This document shows, in pieces, positions 24,245-37,283 of a stretch of DNA of 64,000 nucleotides (its first letter is position 1; each line of letters begins with the position of its first letter). Where the stretch lies: NCBI RefSeq assembly GCF_963678975.1, contig NC_089273.1:9548614-9612613 (forward strand), in the 5' to 3' direction. Under the pieces are notes generated by a model. The model worked only from the letters and a program-made list of their open reading frames with translations, did no database searches and was not told the origin of the DNA. Position numbers and translations under genes: made by a program. Source of the DNA: Dysidea avara (lineage: Eukaryota > Porifera > Demospongiae > Dictyoceratida > Dysideidae).

Positions 24245-26030
24245 GTCATTGAATGGTAACTGTCCTTACTTTCCCTTATTGAATTGTGCATGTATGTATG
24301 TAAATGTACATTGTTTACTGTTTAAATTGATAACAAGGTGGTTGTACTAAGCCATATAATCCATAGTTGTTGATATCATTTCATACTGATGAAGAATAGT
24401 CAAAGATGTGTTTCTATATTAACACTAACAGAAATAGTAACAATAACAAAATATACCTGTACTGTAACTACAGTGTTACCAGTTTCAATACTATTAGCTA
24501 CTGTAGTAAAGTCACTAAGTATGGTTTGTGCTTACAAATTCTCTTTAGTTGATTGTGTTCTAGTATACTGTATTACTGACTGACAGCATGTCTCTATGGT
24601 ATTTGTTTTGCTTGTTTGATTCAGTGCATCAATAGACCGAATGTAATGGGATTCATATCACAAAAATGTAAGCCAAAATTACTAAAATTTCTTAACAACT
24701 TACTGTGGTAAGTGATATGGACTAAACCAACCGATAAGCCACTTCTGAATCAGTATGGTTTATGGATATACAAACAGGATAACTATTCAAAATAATAAGT
24801 TTATATAGGCACTAGGCCTTTGTTCATATCTATTTCCTACAGTAACTCATGTTCCCAGTAAAAGTCTAGTTGTTTAAATAAAGAAGAGAATGATGCTGAC
24901 ACCACATATTCAGGTAGTGAATTCCGACTCATAATTTTTTTATGACAGAATATTGTTCTTGATTGTTTTTTTTTGTAGAGTTTCATGGAGTGTCTTCTGG
25001 TGCACTGAAATTGGTTCAACACAAAAAAAACTGTGATCATTCAATGTCATAATATCCTTTTAAAATTTTGTGTTTCTACATAATATGTCAGCAATAATTA
25101 TATACAGCTGTATAATGTCCTAGCTTTTGAATTCACAATCTAGTAGGGTATGGAAGTCTTCTAATCCCTTTACTTTAGCTCTCATTTGCATCTTTTCAAG
25201 CAAATCTATATCTTTAGGAAGGTAGGGTAGAATATACGTAGCTGAACACAGTCCTCTAAATGTGGCCTCACATTAAAATTTATATAAACGATTATGAGCA
25301 TCTGTAACAGCTTTCTAACAGCAAAGGCTAGATAGCATTCACCTAGTATATACCTGTGTAGTCAACTCAAATGTACTATCTGTGTACTGTTCATACACAG
25401 TGAGCCAAGGTCATAATAGAGGCGCTTTTTTAGACACTTGTTATGGTTGTGCACCATGAGCATACATTAGGTAGTATACTACATGTGAACTGTAGTAGTC
25501 ATCTTGTTTAATGAGAGTGTAACTTGTCAGGATATGAGGTAGATCATGATCTGACAAGGTGACTTACATGTAGTGTTCCACAATTACAGTGATTAATGAC
25601 AGAGTATTGAAGAAATAATTATAAATGGCAGCAACATAATAATTATGATGTTCATGTGGATAGCAAATTTCATACTACACTTAGAAAAGGTGCATGCTAT
25701 ATAATATGAGAGTCTATGATTTGAAGACAGTGAACAGATGTACATACACTATTGAGTCCAGTGCACTGCATGACAGTAATATAATAAACAAAACTAGTAT
25801 AGATTTTCAAAACATCTAGAGTGAATAAGGGTTAGTGAGTGCTAACTGTCCTTACTGTCCCTGTAGGCAAGTAAATTTTTTACTGTTTATTACAAGGTGG
25901 TTGTACTAAGCCATACAATCCATAGTTGTTGATATGAATATTAATAGTTCTTCATATTGATGAAGACTACTCAAAGCTGTGTTGTTATATTAACATCTAC
26001 TAGAATGGCAGGTGAACAAAGGTAAATACT
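24210..26030 (+). repeat. duplicated non-coding segment (two copies, a third partial)
   Basis: Segments 24255-24440 and 25845-26010 share TAACTGTCCTTACT, TTACAAGGTGGTTGTACTAA, ATCCATAGTTGTTGATAT and GATGAAGA. A third part, TTCATATTGATGAAGACCAG onward, is at 26700-26790. The first copy is interrupted by the Mutator-like element and the second shows the uninterrupted state. No coding function seen. Confidence 0.65.
24838..25280 (-). pseudogene. LINE reverse transcriptase C-terminal fragment
   Basis: Minus-strand frames show the tail typical of Jockey/CR1-like polyproteins: RRHSMKLYKKKQSRT, then NSLPEYVV and a final FKQLDFYW. Upstream pieces (LPKDIDLLEKMQMRAK) lie in a shifted frame. Stops and frameshifts break it. 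It is a dead 5'-truncated LINE remnant. Confidence 0.65.
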
Positions 26031-26269
26031 AAATTGCCAATTCTCTTACTCAGGAGTGGATCCAGACTTTTAAAAGGGGGTTTCACTCTGGAATTGCAAC
26101 TTCAGCCTAGTTGTAAGTCAAAGACCAAAAAAAAGGTCATCACCTACAGACAATAGCTACCCCACACCATAGATAGTTAGATACCCTCATCAACTATACA
26201 TTTCCTTATTTATAACTCCACACATAGCCTGATACATGTACACTGTAAACATTTATCATATCTCCACGT

Positions 26270-26660
26270 AGACGTCTATACTTGAGAGATAGTCAAGAGT
26301 ACGAAGTCTTTGTTCATTTGACAGGTGTCTAATAGATGGTATTAATCTTGTGGCTGCTCTTTGGACATTTTCTACTTTGATTTGATCTGTGATGTAAAAT
26401 GGGCCCCAGATTGTATTTCCATAATTATTCTAATTGAGGGCAAACTAATGTTTTGCAAAGGTTAAGAAAGGTGTCACAGGTCATGTTAGCAAAGGTCTTT
26501 TTAATAATACCTATAGTAAAGTTAGTGTTACTGGTTGCATAATATCTATGTTCATGAAACTTTAATTGCTCATCAATTATCACCCCTAAATCCTTTTCCT
26601 TTGAAACTTTTTCAATATTGTGACCATTTATATTATAGACATATCTAGGGTTGAACCTGC
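26270..26660 (-). pseudogene. LINE reverse transcriptase thumb fragment, frameshifted
   Basis: The minus strand reads VSKEKDLGVIIDEQLKFHEH, then after a frameshift GNTIWGPFY and VENVQRAATRLIP, then SNEQRLRTLDY. These are the conserved post-catalytic motifs of Jockey/CR1-type reverse transcriptases. It overlaps in content with the 24838-25280 fragment, so it belongs to a different insertion. The YxDD active-site part is absent. Confidence 0.75.
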
Positions 26661-27414
26661 CAAGGTGAAGGCATAGTTGTCATTGTGAAAATTAATAGCT
26701 CTTCATATTGATGAAGACCAGTCAAAACTGCGTTGTTAAATTAACACCTAGAATGGTAGGTGAATAAAGGCATATGCTAAATTGCCAATTCTTTTATTGA
26801 CAGTGCCAAGAAACAGTTCATAACTTCATTTAGTTATATTACATGTTTTAAGTAGCAATTATCTGAACAATAGGGTTCATTTGCTTCCTTTGTAGTGCAC
26901 ACATTGGTTTTTCCCTTCTTTTATATGTTGGCATTATACTTGATGCTACTGGTTAGTGTTAGCTACTGTATGCTTTCAATTATGCTAGTTTAATTGGCTG
27001 GGGCCTACCATAAGTGAACAGATGTATAGCTAAATCATAGTCATATCATATTACTATTGCTGAATAGTAACTTCATTTATCATTACAATTATTATGCCAG
27101 ATGGAGTCACAGCAAGGTAGTAGGCATGCATCACGTTATGTGCAACATCCATAGTCATCAGTAAGAAATGCTCACTTCCTTCAAGAAGAGGCAACATGTT
27201 AACTGTAAAAAAATAATCATTGCTGGATTGAATGACTCAGCATTAATGTGAATTGGGGTTCCAGGAATAAAGCCAAACAAATGCCTTGATATCATCATCA
27301 TTGACATTCTTCACTGCCACTTTGATCAGTACAGTAAACAGCCAAATATAACTTTAAATAAATCAGTCAATGAATGATGGTGATCAATGATATGAAATGT
27401 CATTTTTATATTAT

Positions 27415-27664
27415 GTGACCGAGCCTGCGAAAACTGGGCATGTGGGCACAAACTACACCCCATCACTCTTCACTTCATATCTCAGTACTCGAATAGTATT
27501 TTTGCATTCTGTTACTTCCATCATGATGCCAATTAAATGCTTAATAAGAGCTGAAAAGTTCAATACCATAGCATGGTGATACAAAACGTTATGAGTGATG
27601 AAAGTGTGAAAAAGTTGGCAAAAAATCATGTGCCCACATGCCCTATTATTGCAGGCCTGGTCAC
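27415..27664. mobile_element. 250-bp GTGACC-ended MITE
   Basis: Left end GTGACCGAGCCTGCGAAAAC and right end (inverted) GTGACCAGGCCTGCAATAAT extend over about 34 bp through GGGCATGTGGGCAC. The body matches 21431-21678. It ends about 185 bp upstream of the TATA box of the first TRPA gene. The flanks TTAT and TGTA do not give a clean duplication. Confidence 0.75.
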
Positions 27665-27849
27665 TGTATACATTATTCCTTGGTATATTTATCACACAGA
27701 AAAATAAACTAAAGAACTATTTCAAACTGACACCTTGCAGCTATTCATAAATAATGCAGCCATATATATAATATGGTTTATATAGTATTAATAACATCAA
27801 ATGAAAGCATTCTTCTCAGAAGCTCATACAAGTACAGTAATTTGCACAG

Positions 27850-27857
27850 TATAAAAG
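27850..27857 (+). promoter_or_regulatory. TATA box of the first TRPA-like gene
   Basis: TATAAAAG lies 80-87 bp before the ATG at 27937. A start site about 30 bp downstream (near 27880) gives a 5'UTR of about 55 nt. Confidence 0.65.
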
Positions 27858-27936
27858 AGAAGTGAACTCTCTTTGGTGAATCAACAGCAGCAGTTTACCA
27901 GTCAGCTTTGCCATAGGTGCCTATTCGGTTGAAATC

Positions 27937-30900
27937 ATGGACAGAAGAGCTAGTAATGCCACTGATTTTCCTGCAAAATCTACCAGGGTTCAGAGTATTA
28001 TAAGCTTAGGTCAACCCTCATTATCTTTTTATTCAGAAGATGATGACGATCTACTTGACCTTGCTAACAAGCTCCAAACAGATGGGACCAAGGTACATTA
28101 TAACCATATTGTGTACTTAGAAACTGCAGTTATATTGCTATTATTGTAGCTTTCTACTCATTTCACTGCATGCACTATTATTGCATGCAAAAGTGTGCAT
28201 ATGTTCTTTCCAAAGTTTTAATTTACACAGCCATTTTACACAACTGTTTTCTAGTGTTGCAATGATTTAGTTTGCCTCAAAGTATGGCCTTAAAAGTGGT
28301 TACTAGCAGTACAAATTGTTGCATATTGGTATCTGTTCAGTTATTGGTATTAACTGTGGGTTTCCACATACATGTATAGGCAGCTATGCGAGGAAGATTT
28401 CAAAAAGTCAAAGACATTGTTGAAGAAGTTTCAAAGCACTCTTGCAATAACCTCATTGATTTGACCACAGAAGACGAAGGCTACAACATGCTTCATTTTG
28501 CTGTTTGCAACAAACATCCAGAAATTGTGCAATACTTGATTGAGAGTGGTGCAAGTAAGGAAGCCATGTGTTGTAGTCATCATGTTGTTCACATGTCTAT
28601 AACTATGTCACTGGATAGCATAATGGGTAACACTGTTATTGTAGATGTAGGATTTTAATTTGAAATTTATACACAGATACACTTTAGAAGTGCAGATCCT
28701 CTCCCACTAATCAGCTGCATTTCTTGCATAGGCACAAAAGTGAACCTTATGGTAATTTGTTGTTGAACAATATAGTTTACAACACCTCACCAGATTTGGA
28801 GGATGGAGTGCATGTAGTACAAACAAACATGTACACAGAGACACATGACAGTACATTGTATACTACACTACATTGTTCAAGCCAATCAGCCAATCAAAAT
28901 GTTACATACAGTAATGCAGAGGTTAGGTATACACATGCATAAAACATTAGTAAATTTGATACTTATATGTTTAACTACGACAACAATACTCTCCAATTTA
29001 ATTTATTCACAGATACTGAATGCACAACAAAGGATGAAGAAAATGATACTCCACTGATGTTGGCAATACGATACTATGATTCCTTCAGTCAACAGCATAC
29101 TAAAGCATTCAGCACTCTCAAAAGGGGGGAGAGTAGTGCTCAAGTGTTAACCTGTCTTCTAGACAAAGCTGATGTCAATGCTCCTAATGCTTCAGGAACC
29201 ACTCCACTTTCATTAGCTGTACAAAAACAAGATGAGAACATTGTTGAACTGCTTTTAGATACTCCAGATATTGAAGTCAACAAGTCTAATCTCCAAGGCT
29301 ACACACCCCTTCACTATGCTAGTGCTGGGAAGAAGACAGAAATCATAACAATGCTGCTTGACAAAGGTGCAGATTTATTCAGTAAAACTGCCAGGGGATA
29401 CATTCCAATTCATATTGCCTGCCAAAAAGGGTCAAGTGAAATTTTGGAGCACTTGATCACAAAAAGTCCAAGTGAAAAGCAGCAACAGATGCTTGAAGCA
29501 AAAGACAACAATGGCAACACTCCCCTTCTGTTAGCAGCAGAGGCACAAAGTCAGGCAGCCTTTAACCTCCTTCAAACTACCTACAAATGTGACAGCAATG
29601 CTAAAACTAACTGTGGAGATACTGTTCTCCATAAATTTGCTAAAAATTATGATGCGATGTTGAATCCACAACTCCTGGAGGACACACAATATTTGACAAT
29701 GATGGATGGGGGCAACTCTGCTAGGGACTCACCACTCCACATTGCTTGCCAACGTGGTCACTGGAAGACTGCAGTTGTATTAATTGAGAAGTATGCAATG
29801 AGTAATTTTGTTCTGTTACAGTATATACAGTCTAGAATGATGCATTATTTTCTTTCAGTGGGATTGTTGTTTTTGTTTATTTCCCAAATTGGCTAAGGTT
29901 ACTTACATACATGAAGTTGATAAATTAAAATACACAACTTAGTACAGTAGGCCTTGGATACTTTGGACCCCAATCTAGGAATTCTTTCCAGTGACAGATA
30001 AGTAACAGTATAACATCTGTTAGTAGTAAAATCGTTGCTCTTATTATGCAAGTTGCTTTCTATTGTATTCATAATCTAAAGTGTCCTTTTAAGAGAAGTT
30101 CAATTGAATAAATAGGGTTTTAAGACTTCAGAAATTTTACATTTTTTGTCCATCACTATAATACATACCTAAAGCATACTTATGGTACATACCTGCTGTA
30201 ATATCATTTTATCACAAAGAAATGCTGATTTTGAGTTGAAGAATGCTGTTGGAAACACACCACTAGTGGTTGCCATTGCTGGTGGAAAAAGAGAAGTTGT
30301 GCTTCACATGCTGCAAGCTATTAACAAGGTCAAAAACATGACATACAAGGAAATTTTAAATTTGCCAACAAGGAATAATAATACGATAATTCAGTGGGCA
30401 ATCGAATCTGACCATACTGTCCTTGTTGAGGTAAATAAGCTCTTCAGAAACATGAAGACACTCTGTAAACATTCTTTTTATTCACAGGCTGTACTTCAGA
30501 TTGACCTGCATCTTGCAACAGAGAGTGATTGTGACACTGGAAAAACACTTCTACACATTGCAGCATCTTCTGGAGCACTGTGTACAACTAAGGTATCATG
30601 GACATGCACAAGCCCACATGTACTTACTCATTATGTCTCCCAACAGATTCTCTTGAATAACAAACATGTTTGTGAATTGCTGCAGTCAGCTGACGTTGAT
30701 GGAAAGACACCTTTGATGCTTGCTGCCCAAAATGGGCACTTAGAGTAAGAACAACATTAAATCTTATTCCAATGACTCAGCCTCACTAGTAGTAAAACCA
30801 GGGAATAACTGGATGTCAAGACACACTGTCATACAGAAACTATCATTTGACTGATGTTTCCTTCCCTGAATAATAATGTTATTGCAAAAATACACCGTTA

Positions 30901-33900
30901 TTTTTCTTGTTGCTACTCTAATTCATAATCTTACAGTAAATGTATTTGTTTCTTACATGTACAGGTGTGTAAAGGTTTTGCATGATCCTGACGGAAACAT
31001 GATGATGTGTAGTTCTGATACTGATGGTCCCAACTCTGGTCTAAACATTGTGGACAAAGATGGATACACAGCTCTCCACCTAGCTTGCCTCAATGGACAC
31101 GACTCAGTGGTGAAATACCTGTGCACCTGCAATGCTGATTTGGAGGCATGGTAGGGTTAACATAGTATACAAGAGATGTAGTTATTTTCATGATTATTAA
31201 TAGTGAAGGAGAAGGTGGTACACCATTATCATGTGCTGCTAGCCAAGGACATAAACACATAATAAATTACTTGCTTGAACAAGATGTGGATGTTAATGGT
31301 GCTTATATTAAGAGCAAGGTATATAGTAATAGTGATTTACAGGTATTACGTATATGCAATAATTCCAGACAACACCACTGATACTGGCTTCACAGAATGG
31401 ACACGGGACCTGCGTCCAATTGTTTCTGACGAATCCTCATATCAATGTTACCCTTCAGAACAAAGATGGGTATAACTGCTTGGCAGTGGCAGCTTTAAAC
31501 AGACAACAGTAAGTGTTTTGTTTCATTATAATGATTACTGAAGATACTTAGGGAGGCAGCTCTTGCTATTGTGAATAGCCCTCACTGGAAGAAGGCACTG
31601 AAAGGATGTGATCAAAATGGAGTGACACCATTGAGACTGCTAATTAAACTTCTACCAGGTAACATTAAATTACTCCATTGTAAGATTTTAGCATGTCACT
31701 GTTTGAAGATGTTGCTGAAGTTGTGTTGTACCGATGTGTCCAACGAATACAAAACGAGAAGGAAGAAGTGACTGCAATAGAACTGTCCTTCGATTTTTTG
31801 GATGATTTTCAAGACCCTCCTGGAGGAATGTTCCAAAAATATTACCAAATGCTATGTGGAAGTGGTAATGATCAACATGATTTTACAGAATTGTCTACAC
31901 TACCTCAAACAACTTCAAGTGACAATATGCAGCCTGTTGTATTTGACAAAGACAATCATGTACTTCAGTGGATGGTAAGCATAAGTATTTACACAAATGA
32001 AAAAGCTGGCAGTATTTATACTGTTCATTCTCTAGGTGAAATACGAACGTACTAATTTACTTCAGCACCCAGTTACCAGCCAGCTCCTCTCTTACAAATG
32101 GAGAACATATGCAATGCCTGGCTTTATTGTCAACCTTGGCATCTTCTTCCTTTTTCTAGCTACTCTGACATCATATGCAGCTGTCTTGCCATTACCAAAT
32201 GATGATGTGTGCCAAAATGACTCATGTGAAGGTACCCTCTATAGTATACATAAGTCACACAACAGTTTTAACATTACAACATGACATTGCATTTATGGAT
32301 AATGCTTTTACAGGTTCTGATAGTGACCAAGCTTACCTACGATTTTCATCAGTTGTCCTGTTGGTATTTTGTGCCATACGTGCTGTGCTGGAAACATTTC
32401 AATTGATCACTCGCAGATTGCAGTATCTTGTAGAACCTGAAAACTATATGGAAATCTTAATGATCATTTGTACAACTGTATTTGCTTTAGCAGGACATGC
32501 AGGGGAATGCTTTTGCTTAGTCAGTGCTACATGGCAGATTGGTGCTCTGGCTGTGTTCCTTGCTTGGATTGATTTGGTTGTGTTCCTAAAGAAATTGGCT
32601 TTAACTGGAGTACAAATTAATATGTTACAAAATGTTGTACTCACCTTCTTGAAATTAGTATATTTACCAGCCATCTTAATAGTATCATTTGCACTACCAT
32701 TTTACATGTTGTTTGCCATGGTAAGTACTTTATAGTAGCTAACTACTTAAATCCATAATGTCTATGACTGCATAATATATAATGTACATGTAATGCCTGC
32801 ACGTACAGCCTTCATGCCGTATATTTAAATTTGCCAGCTCAGTTGCAAAATGTTATATTAAATGGTATATTCAATTTTGAGTATTAGTCCTGTAGGCTAT
32901 TTGAGGCTACTCAAGATTAGGCTTTAGTCTGTCATGCTTTAAAGTTTTCCTATCATGCATTTGGAAGCAGTAGCAAACAAGCCTTAATTTATTGCTGTAA
33001 AAGTTTTTGTGCTTCTCTCTGACTCATTATGACACAACTTAATTGGTGCAACTGTTACTTAAAAACAACCTCTTGCACCTGACAAAATGATGTGATATCT
33101 AATCTTAGGTGAATACACCATCATTAATGTGATTACAATGAACCTTGATTGAAATTGTTTATTTAGTGTGTTCCACTTTTTATCAAACAGCCTATATACA
33201 CCCCATCACATGACAGCTAGGTTATATCTTTGGATAGAACATTTGCTTTCTATAACTTGCGTTATAAGACCAATTAAATGTTTTACAAATGGTGTAAGGG
33301 CATGATAAGTTATGAATCGTTTGAAAAAGCAGGCAAATTTTATGCGCTTACACACACTCAAGTATTATTGTGTCAAATCTTCCAATTTTACTCTATGCAG
33401 TCACATATGCACACATGTTTGTTCAATACAGCAAGAAGTTACTACTCCATATAATACACCAGCTTATTCATTGATGAGGTCTTTAGTGATGACTACTGGA
33501 GAGTTGGATTATTCTGATACATTTCAGTTTGGAGATGAAGGGGATGGCATCAGTTATAACTTTATGTCCAACTTTCTGTGGATAGTGTTTATTGTACTAA
33601 TGCCAATATTGTTTGCTAACTTGCTGGTGAGTGGTTTATCTGAAATTCACTCTTATATACTCTTGTTGTTATTGCTTGTGAAAAGATTTGTGAAAAAGGT
33701 CTTTTACACAATACGTTTCCACAGAATACAAGATACAGATATATTAGCTTAAAACATAGTTATCAATCAAGGGCGGCTCCAGGGATTTAGTGACTGGTTT
33801 CTGATCAAGAGGGTGAAAACTCAAAAAAAATTAAAAAGTAAAGTACCTAAAAATCCTTATAGCTTGCTACACTGCTGTTTTGAACAGTGTGACTGCTTTG

Positions 33901-34500
33901 ATAGGGTACCTCAATCTGAACTCGGCTGATTTACAGAAACCTCAGAAACCCCCTGGAGCCACCCCTGTGACAATATAGCTTATTATGCAGTATATAAATA
34001 TATTTTCAAGTTTTCATGTTGTTTTGAAGAAGTTATGGCGTAAGATGTTTTTACAAAATACAAATCTGCTATGACATTATCCGTTTTTGATCCTTCTCCC
34101 TTCAAACATCCTGTCATATTGTATTGTAGACAACTTGGTGTGAACATGATTGCATTGTTTATTGTGGAGAATTTAGCAATATCAGGATTTTGAAGCAAGC
34201 ACTATATCACTGGAAAGCAAGCTGCTCCTGTGACAATGAGTAGCAACATAGCTTATTATGCAGCATTTAGAAGTATTTAAGTATATTTTCAAGTTTTCAT
34301 GTTGGTTATGAAGAAAGTTACGGTGGAAGACTTTTCACAAATCTGGTCATGTTTATTCTTACTATGTGTGCATACAGATTGGTCTTGCTGTTGGAGACAT
34401 ACAAAAAGTAGAAGAAAATGCTACCTTGACTTATTTAGGTCTTCAGGTAAATAAACTCAAAGTTATATACCACATGTTGCCTTTACCACAGTATGTAATA

Positions 34501-34570
<70 letters not shown>

Positions 34571-36058
34571 CACACACACACACAAATACACCCAAACACA
34601 CATGCACATGCAAATGCACACAAACTGTACACACATGTACAAGCAAAGTTTCAGTGGACTACTGTGTTGGGTACTTACTGAATTTATTGTAGACCGAGGG
34701 ACTCATAATTGGTATATGTATTCGTATGCAAAGTAGCAACAAAGACTCACTAGTTATTCATCACATCATCACATCTCGATCAGCATTCTGTACTGTACAT
34801 TTTGTGACATGTTGTCTGCATGTTGTCTGATATGCTTACATGTACTGACAGAATACTGTATTTCTCATGTAGTAATGTGACTTTTACTCCTATTGTTACT
34901 TGCACACTAGGTTGATTTAGCTTTACACACAGAGCAAAAGTTACCCTGGATCATCAGACAAAAGCTTAAGAAAACTTCACACAAAGTTGAGAAATATTCA
35001 GCTATGCCATTCTACTTGATGTGGTATTACAAAGTTTACGATAAGCTTTCAGGAAACTCCTTCAAACAGTTGGAAAAGAATGTCATTCAACTAGAAACCC
35101 AGGAAAACCTACAAAACATGTTACAAGGCATAGGGGTATGTACTGCAGTTTTCCAAAGAGCTACATACATATTGTACAGTTGCCAAAAGGGTGATTGTTT
35201 TGGTCACTTTGTATTGTATGTACAGCACATAGCTCTTAAACTTTTACATTCACATAGTATTACAGTAATTGTCACTATAATATGTCTGTCTATTCTTTAA
35301 CCAGTATGTGTCTTGTCTACTGGAAGTATCAGCCAAGACCAACAGTACTGTAGCAAGTACAGTATTTACAAACCATAAGAATACAAAAATCATAATCATG
35401 TGATATAGCTAACTATTGTGCAGGTAATGTTGCAGTCACCACACAGTGAAGGATTTAAAGTAGCTTGGGATTATCGAATATGTCCATCATTGTGTATATA
35501 TAGCTACCAAACACAATTCCTAATAGCAAAAGTAACTTGACTATTTTGCTGCCAACTGTGAAAGTGTGTATGTCCTATTAGATAAGAGAACACAGTGTCC
35601 AGTATTAAAATTGAATGGTGTAGCTATGTATACTAACCTAATAAAAGTACTAGCTAGCATAGCATGGTGTTCCCAGTTTAAAGAGTCGGATTCTTGTATT
35701 ACTATGAATATGCTGTGCATTGTACTCAAAACAAACACAATTCTGTTTATGAAAAATCCAATGGTGTTGACTTTGCTCTATGTGACACACTTTACCGACA
35801 TGATAGACATTACTTCTTTTATTGCAGGTATTAGAACCAATTGATGAGGTTAAGGCTCAAGTCCAAAGGAACTTAGATGTGTTGTCTAATGTACAAAGCA
35901 CAATTGAACAAATGAAGATGAAATTTGAGCATGCTAAAACCCAAGATGATAAGATACTGGCTGCCATTAAAGATCTCAAACAAGATATGAATAAGAAAGG
36001 TCCATCACTGTCTTCTGCTCGTTCGCAAGCAAAGAGTTTGCTGAGGAAAGTCATCTGA
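27937..36058 (+). CDS. TRPA-type cation channel 1, complete
   Basis: Seventeen-exon model, all GT-AG and phase consistent: 27937-28092, 28380-28554, 29013-29790, 30220-30430, 30488-30592, 30647-30744, 30965-31150, 31204-31318, 31369-31508, 31552-31658, 31709-31974, 32036-32231, 32314-32720, 33432-33626, 34378-34446, 34911-35135, 35828-36058. Total 3660 nt, 1219 aa, within the usual TRPA size. Residues about 80-690 are some 13 ankyrin repeats (NTPLLLAAE, GYTPLHYAS, GYTALHLAC). Six membrane segments follow: S1 about 803-830, S2 853-876, S3 892-910, S4 918-940, S5 952-980, S6 1025-1050. The pore loop is MTTGELDY (G1003, E1004), and the post-S6 IGLAVGDIQKVEENA is the TRPA signature. Residues 1144-1219 form a charged coiled coil, as needed for tetramers. 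By family it is a plasma-membrane Ca/cation channel gated by chemicals, temperature or force. The actual stimulus cannot be read from sequence. Confidence 0.9.
31659..31708 (+). other. 50-nt intron in TRPA-like gene 1
   Basis: Donor CCAG|GTAACA and acceptor TTTGAAG|ATGTTG, phase 1. The paralogue splits the same codon (G|AT, Asp of DVAEVVL) at 53867/54819. Two other AGs inside (…GTAAG, …TTTTAG) give a wrong frame or an even shorter intron. The reading continues to a stop if the intron is retained. Confidence 0.8.
33195..33356. mobile_element. decayed interior of the GTGACC-ended MITE in intron 13 of TRPA-like gene 1
   Basis: The order of words TACACCCCATCA, TTCTATAACTTGCG, CCAATTAAATG, AAGTTATGA, TTGAAAAAGCAGGCAAA follows the body of the copies at 21431 and 27415. 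The terminal repeats are lost. Confidence 0.5.
33768..33967. mobile_element. 200-bp hAT-like MITE in intron 14 of TRPA-like gene 1
   Basis: Left end CAAGGGCGGCTCCAGGGATT pairs with right end (inverted) CAGGGGTGGCTCCAGGGGGT. A copy of the GACTGCT...GGGTA motif lies inside (33889-33915). The 8-bp duplication is not preserved. The flanking segment (33960-34042) recurs as a direct repeat at 34220-34328. Confidence 0.55.
34504..34582. repeat. (CA)n microsatellite
   Basis: About 40 CA units with one CG interruption, in intron 15 of TRPA-like gene 1. Open frames across it are artefacts. Confidence 0.95.
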
Positions 36059-36481
36059 TAAACAACGAACTGACTGATAATAATTAACTGACCTATCTGC
36101 ACAAAGTTACCAATATATGCGTAGTAGCTAGATGCAGATGCACACATTTTATTGTATAATTATAGTATGTCATATTCAAATTACCCCTTGTACTAATGCA
36201 ATTATTTCACTCCCTGTTATTGATTTATTTATTTGATTTGCTTTACACTAACAGTACACAGAATTACAATGGTACAAGTATAAAATCTATAATATAAGTA
36301 TGATGAGGGTCCACTGGCAACCTGTGCCAGTAGCCTTGGTTATACATTAACTCTAATTTAGTGATTGGTTGAAGTTTAAATATTATGGCTAGTTGTGAAT
36401 TGGGACTTGTAAGTTACGATGGCTACAGGGACATAAATATGAGTAGACCCTACCTTACTGTACCTGCATAGTTACGACAGC

Positions 36482-36983
36482 CAGGGGCGGATCCAGGATT
36501 TGGCAAGGAGGGTGATGCATCAAGGTAGTAGGCATATGGAGCAGGGGGTCTGGGGGGTAATTTTTATATGTTTCAGGGATAAAATAGTGACGTAGAGTTA
36601 ATTTTAACAGAAACATGTCAATCATACTACTTTCTAACTGGACTACATTGATCAGGAGTTGTATAGGGATACGTGACAGTCATGAGTAGTTCAGCTAGCA
36701 ATTGTGAACCTAAAGAATGGCATACACAAGACCAAAATGCATTTCATATGTAAAATATCCTAAGTGTGTCCATGAATGGGATAGTACAGCAGATGCTAGT
36801 TTTTTCATATTATATTATAGACAGCAACTATGGATATAGTATTTTATATACAGTGTATGGGAGGTGACTGTTCTGTTATATAGATTTTTGACTGACTGCT
36901 CTATTTGAGTATCTTGATCTTGCATATGTTTGATTTGTTTTTAGGAAGGGGCCTGAAGGAAGCACCCCTTGGATCCGCCACTG
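36482..36983. mobile_element. 502-bp hAT-like MITE with 8-bp duplication
   Basis: Left end CAGGGGCGGATCCAGGATTT and right end (inverted) CAGTGGCGGATCCAAGGGGT. Flanks ACGACAGC (36474-36481) and ACGACAAC (36984-36991) match at 7 of 8 bases, the duplication length of hAT elements. No transposase. A copy of the GACTGCTCTATTTGAG motif sits inside (36893-36920). Confidence 0.8.
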
Positions 36984-37240
36984 ACGACAACGGCTTGGCT
37001 AACTACAGACAGTTCGTACATGTAACGTCTCTATAATGAAGGTGGACGTGCATACACCTGCAGCAACATAGCCTGCCGATGGGCGTGGCTCCATGCAAGT
37101 CTACACCCATTCTCTACTATAAGTGGGCGCTATCCATGAGCTGTTCACTAGCTTCGTTTCTGGGGCATACCCGTAACCGGAAAAGTTTTAACGAGAGAAA
37201 TTACTCACTTGATATTCAAGAAGCTAATCGATTTGAACGT

Positions 37241-37283
37241 TTTCAGCGCAGGCGCTTATAATGTATAAGCGCTTGCGCTGAAA
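37241..37283. repeat. 43-bp hairpin
   Basis: Arms of 20 bp, TTTCAGCGCAGGCGCTTATA and its inverse with one mismatch, surround a 3-nt ATG loop. GC-rich relative to its surroundings. Confidence 0.85.

Larger units (their letters stand above)
17350..27849. other. 10.5-kb gene-poor region
   Basis: No gene model is supportable here. A 140-codon frame at 19040-19462 resembles nothing I recognise. The region holds a direct repeat of about 70 bp (18350-18440 and 18690-18760, sharing GCCATTTTG...GTCATTG.GGA.ATTGCTCAT), a long inverted repeat, three GTGACC-ended MITEs, a Mutator-like element, a duplicated segment and two LINE fragments, listed separately. Confidence 0.5.

Noticed and set aside
28724..28942. 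72-codon frame between exons 2 and 3 of TRPA-like gene 1
   Set aside because: Joining exon 2 directly to exon 3 gives an uninterrupted ankyrin repeat (ESGA-N-TECTTKDEENDTPL), so this segment is intronic.
34366..34692. Histidine/threonine-rich frame
   Set aside because: Product of the (CA)n microsatellite. Only 34378-34446 is coding, as exon 15.
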